NCBI GenBank assembly: GCA_963082875.1
Contig: OY720102.1
Coordinates: 3,410,001 to 3,474,000 of the forward strand
DNA length: 64,000 nt
Source: Corella eumyota
Taxonomy: Eukaryota > Chordata > Ascidiacea > Phlebobranchia > Corellidae
Direction: 5' to 3'
The notes beneath the pieces were generated by a model. That model was not told the DNA's origin. It did not search any database and was given only the letters and a program-made list of their open reading frames with translations. Below, piece by piece: positions 63,357 through 64,000 of this stretch (position 1 is the stretch's first letter; each line of letters begins with the position of its first letter). A program made the position numbers and the translations under genes.

Positions 63357-64000
63357 TTTAAAACTTTTTGCAAGCCTACGTTATGATAAAGTGGGTATTC
63401 CCCTGATCTACGTAACCATAGCCACGTTGCGCAGAAATTGTGACTAAAATAAGATAACGTCAATATCAAATATACTAAATCATAAATATTTTAAAAATTA
63501 ACTTAGCTATTTAACACCAAATTAATCCAATATAAAGTAACTTGACTTACAGCCCCCATAAGCCATCTTAACGTTTTAAACCTGTTTTTAACAATTTAAA
63601 AATTAAATTTAAAAAAAGCGACTCTTGTGCACCATCTTGCAGTGAAAAAATAATTATAAATTTCAAAAAAGAAGGATTTTGGGCCAAAAAATTCATTTCA
63701 ATTTAAGTTAAAACAATTTAACGTCTTTAAATTCAATTTTTTGTCAATTTTGGTGACATTCTTTCCCCCCCCCCCTCCAAAACAGCAATCAGCTTAACGT
63801 TTTTAACCTGTTTTTAACAATTTAAAAATCACAGTCCTACCAAAATACCCAATAAGGTGGCTGGGGTAAAGCGTAGGAGCGGGGAGTGACATAAGTACAT
63901 AACATTGTAAATAGTAGAATCGTGCATACAACGTACTACTAATCAGCTATGTGATGTATGTTTTGACGCATGTAATCAGTGTTATATAAACAGTAGGTCT
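63357..64000. other. Upstream flank of the centrin-like gene, with a short duplication
   Basis: No gene is supported. A ~37-bp segment (CTTAACGTTTTAAACCTG followed by TTTTTAACAATTTAAAAAT) at about 63,568-63,605 recurs at about 63,791-63,828, suggesting a dispersed or local repeat. A 13-C run lies at about 63,763. The end of the window (from about 63,835) has GGTGGCTGGGGTAAAGCG, which looks like part of another dispersed repeat, but no second copy is present here to confirm it. Confidence 0.5.

Overview
The window looks like nuclear DNA of an ascidian, most likely Ciona or a close relative. It is AT-rich, with compact intron-bearing genes, tRNA-derived SINEs and a Ty3/gypsy-type fossil. It carries animal genes: ATG14, TFIIA gamma, a CYP2-type P450, an FGF and a centrin. 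The species is inferred from gene content and sequence style, not proven.

Left half (1-34.9 kb): a tandem satellite of ~303-bp monomers, about 104 copies in one orientation up to 31,682 and still running at the window start. Each monomer has a variable poly-G tract and an 11-bp inverted repeat. Monomers are grouped into larger, recently duplicated blocks with offsets of about 1.81, 7.33 (3.06 + 4.28) and 2.73 kb. Orientation flips at a tRNA-like (SINE) core beside a 200-N gap. About seven monomers then run the other way to 34.3 kb, mixed with diverged fold-back monomers. A 514-bp element at 34,419-34,932 has monomer-like inverted arms around the same tRNA-like core. The satellite may be the expanded arm of such an element.

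Middle (34.9-50 kb): AT-rich repeat-bearing spacer; an intronless TFIIA gamma gene (38,296-38,622, +); ATG14 (41,412-39,211, -, nine exons, 497 aa); and a CYP2-like P450 (49,899-41,892, -, nine exons, 495 aa). The last P450 intron holds an antisense, broken Ty3/gypsy fossil and a SINE. All splice phases worked out by eye for ATG14 and the P450 are consistent.

Right part (50-64 kb): a long non-coding stretch, then a three-exon FGF gene (54,717-59,204, +) that best resembles the FGF3/7/10/22 subfamily. It has a deep hydrophobic segment, a furin-type site before the FGF core and a cluster of perfect CRE octamers. A centrin-like EF-hand gene (63,356-61,795, -) follows, with a SINE in its first intron. 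Five copies of one tRNA-derived SINE family lie between 46.7 and 63.0 kb. The genes do not form an operon or shared pathway; they are unrelated neighbours.
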